Shown one piece after another: positions 60,115-64,000 of a DNA stretch of 64,000 bases. Both the position numbers and the translations under genes were made by a program. The stretch's first letter is position 1; every line of letters begins with the position of its first letter. The DNA comes from Oryzomicrobium sp. (lineage in GTDB: Bacteria > Pseudomonadota > Gammaproteobacteria > Burkholderiales > Rhodocyclaceae): contig NZ_JAJTBG010000010.1 of the NCBI RefSeq assembly GCF_021287045.1, positions 97,223 through 161,222 on the forward strand, in the 5' to 3' direction. The notes beneath the pieces are model-generated. The model saw only the letters and a program-made list of their open reading frames with translations, did no database searches and had not been told where the DNA came from.

Positions 60115-62310
60115 TCACGGTGCCCGGCGCCGGGCCTGGCGCAACGCCGGCACCACCAGGGCGGCGACGAGCAGGATGCCCACCAGCAGGGGCCACAGCA
60201 CCGGCCGGTTCCACTCGGCCCGCCTGCGCTCGCGCAGCACCGGGTCGATGCGCTGGTACTTGAGGGCGTTGTTGCCCACTTCCATGGGCTTGCGGTTGCT
60301 CAGCCAGGCGTGGCTCAAGGTGTAGCTCTTGGGGTAGAAGGAGAACACCCAGGGCGCGTCGTCCTGGAGGATGGCGAGCATGCGCCGGATGATGGCCAGC
60401 CGCTCCGGGGTGTTCTCCATGTTCTTCATGCGCTCGAACAGCCGGTCGAACTCGGGGTTGATGTAGTTGGAGGCGTTCTCGCCCTGGCTGACCGCCTTGG
60501 CTTCCTTGCCGTGGAGCAGGAAGAAGAAGTTCTCCGGGTCCGGATAGTCGGCGTTCCAGCCGAGGAAGTACATCTGCACCGCACCACGCAGCACCTTGTC
60601 CTGGAAGCGGTTGAAGTCGGTGGAGCGGATCACCAACTGCACGTCGATCTTGGCGAACTGGCGGGTCAGCCAGTCGAGCCGGGCCTTGTCGCCCATGCCC
60701 CCGGAGGTGGTGTCCAGGTTGAGCACCAGGGGCTCGCCGGTCTTGGCGTTGCGCCCGTTGGGCCAGCCGGCCTCGGCCAGCAGGCGCTTGGCCTCAGTCA
60801 CCGACTTGCGCCGGGCCTCGCCGCCCTCCGGTTTGGCCGGGTCCGCGACCCAGTCGTAGACCCGGGGATTGATGCCGGCCTTGCCGTCCTCGTAGCCGAA
60901 GATGCCCGGCGGCAGGGGCCCCATGGCGGGCACGCCGCGGCCGTTGAGGAAGATGGAGATGAACTCCTCCTGGTCGATGGCGATCGACACCGCCTGGCGC
61001 AGCTTGCGGCCAGCGTCGGTGAGGCCGCCCACCACCGGGTCCCGGAGGTTGAAGCCCATGTAGAAGGTGGAAGCGCGCACCCCGGCGAGCAGACGGATGC
61101 CCTGGGCGCGCATCTCGTCGGTGAGGGTGGCCTCGCCGCTGCCGCCCAGGCGCACCGCCTGATCGAAGTTGTCGGAGGCGATGCCCGAGGCGTCGTAGTA
61201 GCCCTGGAGGAACTTGTTCCAGTAGGGAATGCTTTCCTTCTCCCGGGTGAACACGGCCTGGTCGATGAGCGGCAGGACCTTGCCGCAATCGGCCAGCAGC
61301 CCGGCCTGACGGTCCCCCGCCTCGCCTTCGCAGGGGTAGGTCTCGCCCCGGAAGTTGGGGTTGCGCGACAGCACCATGCGCCGGTTCGGGTCGTTCTCGG
61401 AGAGCATGAAGGGGCCGGTGCCCACCGGCCACCAATCCAGGATCAGGTTCTTCTCCGCCATGCCCGGCTGGCTGTAGAAGCGGTCCACCTCCCGGGGCAC
61501 CGGGGCGAAGAAGGGCATGGCCAGCCAGTAGGCGAACTGGGGGTACTTACCCTTGATGTGGATGCGCCAGGTGTGGGCATCGACCTTTTCCGCCCCGGGC
61601 AGGTCGTAGCGGTCCAGGTCGAGCCAGCCCCCGGGGGGCAGGGCCTTGGCGTCCTCCTGAAGCCGGGCGCCCAGGTCTTTGAGGCCGACGATCAGCTCGC
61701 TCATCATGCCGAAGATCGGCGAATGCAAATGGGGGTGGGCGAGGCGCTTGATCTCGTAGATGTAGTCGTCGGCGGTCAGTTCCCGGGTGCCGGTGTGGGC
61801 GAAATCGGCGATGCCGTTGATGCCCGCCAGGGCCGCCCGGTCCAGCCGGTCGTAGCGGGGATTGCCCGCCGCGTCCACGGCGAAGGCCGGGTGTGGCTGG
61901 AAGCGGATGCCCGGCTTGAGGCGCAATTCATAGACGCTCTGGGCCACCTGCTCCGCCGGGGCGTCCGCCGCCAGGGGCCGGCCGGCGGCGTCCAGGTAGC
62001 GGGGTTCGGGCACCGCCTCGACCGTGGCCGGAATCAGGGCGTAGGGCCGCTTCAGATAGTGGTACTGGAGCGGCGGCTCGTAGATCTGGGCGGTGAAGGT
62101 GATCTCGTCCTCGGTGTAGGACTGGACCGGGTCCAGGTGCTTGGGCCGGTCGGTAAACGCCGTGTAGAGGATGTTTCGCCCGGACTGGTCGGCCGGATAG
62201 GGGTTGTTCCACTCGCCGTCGCAGGCGGCCAGGGAGAGCAGGAGGGCCGCCAGCAGCATCCCCGGCAGGCGGGGACGGGATGCGCGGCACGGGAAGCGGA
62301 AGAGGGACAT
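60115..62310 (-). CDS. Peptide ABC transporter substrate-binding lipoprotein with C-terminal membrane helix
   Basis: 731 residues, well above the usual 530-550 for this family. Lipoprotein signal with LAAC (Cys30). The SBP_bac_5 fold covers most of the protein ([22 protein letters not shown]-like [23 protein letters not shown]). The last 35 residues hold a hydrophobic helix ([16 protein letters not shown]) followed by Arg residues, so both ends may be membrane-attached. It is the likely binding protein of the DppB/DppC/ATPase system 1 kb downstream, separated from it by ynfA and the opposite-strand parA. Confidence 0.9.
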   Translation of the reverse strand: MSLFRFPCRASRPRLPGMLLAALLLSLAACDGEWNNPYPADQSGRNILYTAFTDRPKHLDPVQSYTEDEITFTAQIYEPPLQYHYLKRPYALIPATVEAVPEPRYLDAAGRPLAADAPAEQVAQSVYELRLKPGIRFQPHPAFAVDAAGNPRYDRLDRAALAGINGIADFAHTGTRELTADDYIYEIKRLAHPHLHSPIFGMMSELIVGLKDLGARLQEDAKALPPGGWLDLDRYDLPGAEKVDAHTWRIHIKGKYPQFAYWLAMPFFAPVPREVDRFYSQPGMAEKNLILDWWPVGTGPFMLSENDPNRRMVLSRNPNFRGETYPCEGEAGDRQAGLLADCGKVLPLIDQAVFTREKESIPYWNKFLQGYYDASGIASDNFDQAVRLGGSGEATLTDEMRAQGIRLLAGVRASTFYMGFNLRDPVVGGLTDAGRKLRQAVSIAIDQEEFISIFLNGRGVPAMGPLPPGIFGYEDGKAGINPRVYDWVADPAKPEGGEARRKSVTEAKRLLAEAGWPNGRNAKTGEPLVLNLDTTSGGMGDKARLDWLTRQFAKIDVQLVIRSTDFNRFQDKVLRGAVQMYFLGWNADYPDPENFFFLLHGKEAKAVSQGENASNYINPEFDRLFERMKNMENTPERLAIIRRMLAILQDDAPWVFSFYPKSYTLSHAWLSNRKPMEVGNNALKYQRIDPVLRERRRAEWNRPVLWPLLVGILLVAALVVPALRQARRRAP

Positions 62311-62381
62311 GGCGCGAGTGTAGCGAAAAATGGTCCCGCCCCCGCCATTGCCGCACGAACGACCGTTTGACGGCTTTCCTT

Positions 62382-62387
62382 TATAAT
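62382..62387 (+). promoter_or_regulatory. Candidate fabI -10 box
   Basis: Perfect TATAAT, 39 nt before the fabI ATG. No -35 at standard spacing. RBS AAGGA (about 62413-62417) precedes the start. Confidence 0.45.
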
Positions 62388-62425
62388 CGGCGGCGCTCCG
62401 TTTCAGGGACTACAAGGAAAAATCC

Positions 62426-63241
62426 ATGGGTTTCCTCGCCGACAAACGCATCCTCATCACCGGCCTCCTGTCCAAGCATTCCATTGCCTATGGCATAGCC
62501 AAGGCCTGCGCCCGGGAAGGCGCCCAGCTCGCCTTCACCTACCAGATCGAGCGCTTCAAGGACCGGGTCGGCAAGTTCGCCGAGGAATTCGGCAGCGACC
62601 TGCTCTTTCCCCTCGACGTGGCCAACGACGCCGACATCGACAACCTGTTCGCCGAACTGGGCAAGCGCTGGGACGGCCTGGACGGCCTGGTGCACTCCAT
62701 CGCCTTCGCCCCCGGCGCGGCCCTGGAAGGCGACTTTCTCGACGGCCTGTCCCGGGAAGCCTTCCACATCGCCCACGACATCTCGTCCTACAGCTTCCCG
62801 GCCCTGGCCAAGGCCGCCCGGCCGATGCTAGAAAAGGGCAACAAGCCGTCCCTGGTGTGCCTCTCCTACCTGGGCGCCGAGCGCACCATGCCCAACTACA
62901 ACGTGATGGGCCTGGCCAAGGCCAGCCTGGAGGCCGCCACCCGCTACATGGCGGTGTCCCTCGGCCCCCAGGGCATCCGGGTCAACGCCCTCTCCGCCGG
63001 CCCGATCCGCACCCTGGCCGCCTCCGGCATCGGCAGCTTCGGCAAGCTGCTGGCCTACAACGCCCACCATTCCCCCCTGCGCCGCAACGTGACCATCGAC
63101 GAGGTGGGCAACGCGGCGGCCTTCCTGCTCTCGGACCTGGCTTCCGGGATGACCGGCGAAACCATGTACGTGGACGGGGGCTTCAACACCACCGCCCTGG
63201 GCAACGCCGAATTGCCCCCGAGCGGCAGCGAGGCGGCCTGA
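62426..63241 (+). CDS. fabI: Enoyl-ACP reductase FabI
   Basis: 271 residues. Atypical SDR layout: N-terminal [17 protein letters not shown] (NADH-binding) and the Tyr-x6-Lys site in [15 protein letters not shown], plus [13 protein letters not shown]. It reduces trans-2-enoyl-ACP in the last step of each fatty acid elongation cycle; target of triclosan in sensitive species. Its stop is followed by a terminator and then the repeat-rich tail. Confidence 0.97.
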   Translation: MGFLADKRILITGLLSKHSIAYGIAKACAREGAQLAFTYQIERFKDRVGKFAEEFGSDLLFPLDVANDADIDNLFAELGKRWDGLDGLVHSIAFAPGAALEGDFLDGLSREAFHIAHDISSYSFPALAKAARPMLEKGNKPSLVCLSYLGAERTMPNYNVMGLAKASLEAATRYMAVSLGPQGIRVNALSAGPIRTLAASGIGSFGKLLAYNAHHSPLRRNVTIDEVGNAAAFLLSDLASGMTGETMYVDGGFNTTALGNAELPPSGSEAA

Positions 63242-63283
63242 GCTTTAGCGCCCAACCCGCACCACTGCATCGCCTTATCCGGT

Positions 63284-63320
63284 AACGCCGGCGGCACCTT
63301 TGGGTCCGTCGGCGTTTTTG
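63284..63320 (+). terminator. Terminator of fabI
   Basis: Stem AACGCCGGCGG / CCGTCGGCGTT followed by TTTTTGCG, 42 nt after the stop. Confidence 0.85.
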
Positions 63321-63330
63321 CGTCTACGGC

Positions 63331-63390
63331 CGCCCTCGCCCTCGCCCTCGCCCTCGCCCTCGCCCTCGCCCTCGCCCTCGCCCTCGCCCT
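63331..63390. repeat. Hexanucleotide microsatellite, 10 units of CGCCCT
   Basis: Exactly ten perfect copies of CGCCCT, 60 nt, non-coding, just after the fabI terminator. Prone to slippage; may vary between strains. Confidence 0.97.
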
Positions 63391-63405
63391 GCAACAGCAT
63401 CCGCG

Positions 63406-63514
63406 ATACTTTAATTTTGTTCATGTATTTTTTCGGGAGCATCCCCGATCTCTAATACTGGCGCGGACCTTTGTTTTTATCCGATGAAAATACATTAGAT
63501 TTATTCATGTATCG
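63406..63514. repeat. AT-rich dispersed element with CGCGCCAGT core (copy B)
   Basis: Colinear diverged partner of 8958-9067 (see that entry). Plus-strand core ATACTGGCGCGGACC at 63455-63469. Inverted arms TTCATGTAT / ATACATGAA flank it. No ORF. Lower GC than surroundings. Confidence 0.55.
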
Positions 63515-63599
63515 CCCTACATCTGTCGGATCTTCGGGTGCTAAACCTCACCCCTCGCCTGGCGCCTTCCCGACCTGAACCGCCGGGTTTCGCCTGACG

Positions 63600-63800
63600 G
63601 CGAGCCACTTTCTGTCCGGCGATAGAAAGTAGCCAAAGAGCGCCGTGCCCGCTCCCCCGCCGGCAGGCCAATGAAACTGGCCTACCGGTCCCCTGCGCTA
63701 CTCGCCCGGGACGGGGGCTGCGGAACTCGGCCTGCGGCCTCAAACAGTCCTCGCCCTTTTCCGTCCCGGCCTGCGTTGCTCGGCGGGGGAGAAGGGCACA
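63600..63800. repeat. Copy of a widespread proteobacterial non-coding repeat
   Basis: Begins with an inverted repeat (GCCACTTTCT / AGAAAGTAGC, 63605-63633). It then contains landmarks I recall from a repeat found in many beta- and gammaproteobacterial genomes: CCCCTGCGCTACTCG, GGGCTGCGGAACTCG, CTCAAACAGTCCTCG and GCGTTGCTCGGCG. Such copies are often mis-annotated as small hypothetical proteins. Recognition is from memory; name and function unknown. Confidence 0.6.
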
Positions 63801-63870
63801 CTTGGGCGCAGCGTTGAGGCCACGACTAGAAGGCAAGGCCGGGAGTGGGATTCAGGACTTGAAAGCCTTA

Positions 63871-63985
63871 TTTCAAAGTCCGCGCCAGTATTGGCTTTCC
63901 GGGCACCACCATCCAAGAACAAGGACTGACGTGGGCTTTCACAGAGCCGGCTTGCAGATCAAGCACTGGCGCGCCTTTCCGGCCT
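63871..63985. repeat. Two further CGCGCCAGT cores at the window end
   Basis: Plus-strand copy 63873-63892 (TCAAAGTCCGCGCCAGTATT), then a minus-strand copy about 63955-63978 (AAAGGCGCGCCAGTGCTTG), opposing each other about 65 nt apart. The remaining tail to 64000 holds no gene I can support. Confidence 0.65.
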
Positions 63986-64000
63986 CCTTCATCCGGCCAA

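Noticed and set aside
60067-62370. Long plus-strand frame opposite the binding lipoprotein gene
   Set aside because: Shadow; the minus-strand gene has a signal peptide and a family fold.
63331-63390. CRISPR-like tandem array after fabI
   Set aside because: Six-nt perfect repeats without spacers; a microsatellite.
63501-63836. Small minus-strand frame in the window tail
   Set aside because: It lies within a dispersed non-coding repeat and shows no domain.

Overview
The window looks like a chromosomal segment of a high-GC betaproteobacterium, most likely a Rhodocyclales member (Azospira/Dechloromonas type). This rests on gene content: a class I polyhydroxybutyrate (PHB) cycle with PhaR, many c-di-GMP and chemotaxis proteins, FliW, NnrS, and the gene sets rnhA-dnaQ and rluD/bamD. 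No taxonomic search was possible. There is no complete phage, insertion sequence, CRISPR array or resistance island. Most of the window is housekeeping and signalling genes, packed closely on both strands.

Layout. 0-6 kb: fliW, a large multi-PAS membrane histidine kinase and a REC-DUF3369-GGDEF-EAL response regulator that overlap by 4 nt. 6-15 kb: tex, an ArsC-like protein, hslO (Hsp33 with half its zinc cysteines missing), small orphans, nnrS, and a patatin/FAD-oxidase pair. 15-20 kb: rimO-phaR and the PHB genes phaB and phaC. 20-26 kb: a ZIP metal transporter, pgeF-rluD, divergent bamD, and a stand-alone fabF. 26-32 kb: two divergent regulator/transporter pairs (HxlR/MFS and EamA/LysR) and a soluble chemoreceptor gene split by an amber codon. 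32-39 kb: a Ser/Thr kinase-HDOD-GAF fusion, PHB depolymerase phaZ, a cupin, DUF3293 and rmuC. 39-46 kb: a giant AsmA-like DUF748 protein, then a REC-GGDEF cyclase followed by two duplicated single-domain response regulators. 45-52 kb: gloB, a methyltransferase, rnhA, dnaQ, tRNA-Val, gltX, a tandemly duplicated Ala-Glu-Asp tRNA array and a sirtuin. 52-64 kb: mltD, a dipeptide-type ABC transporter (fused ATPases, two permeases, and a separate substrate-binding protein) with parA and ynfA lying between its parts, then fabI and a repeat-rich non-coding tail.

How genes fit together. phaB and phaC make PHB, PhaR represses and senses the polymer, and phaZ mobilises it; the thiolase phaA is not here. 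At least three c-di-GMP or two-component modules (0.6-6 kb, 43.5-45.6 kb, and the HDOD kinase at 32-34.5 kb) suggest that sensing is coupled to motility and storage. The fused ATPase, two permeases and lipoprotein probably form one peptide importer.

The least expected structure is a family of intergenic repeats with the core CGCGCCAGT. Copies occur near 9.0, 15.3, 28.3-28.4, 37.2, 63.5, 63.9 and 64.0 kb, as single copies, as an inverted pair, and inside two related AT-rich elements of about 110 nt. Other points of interest are a 10-unit hexanucleotide repeat after fabI, a structured leader before mltD, and the modified Hsp33. I saw no clear new defence or biosynthetic system.
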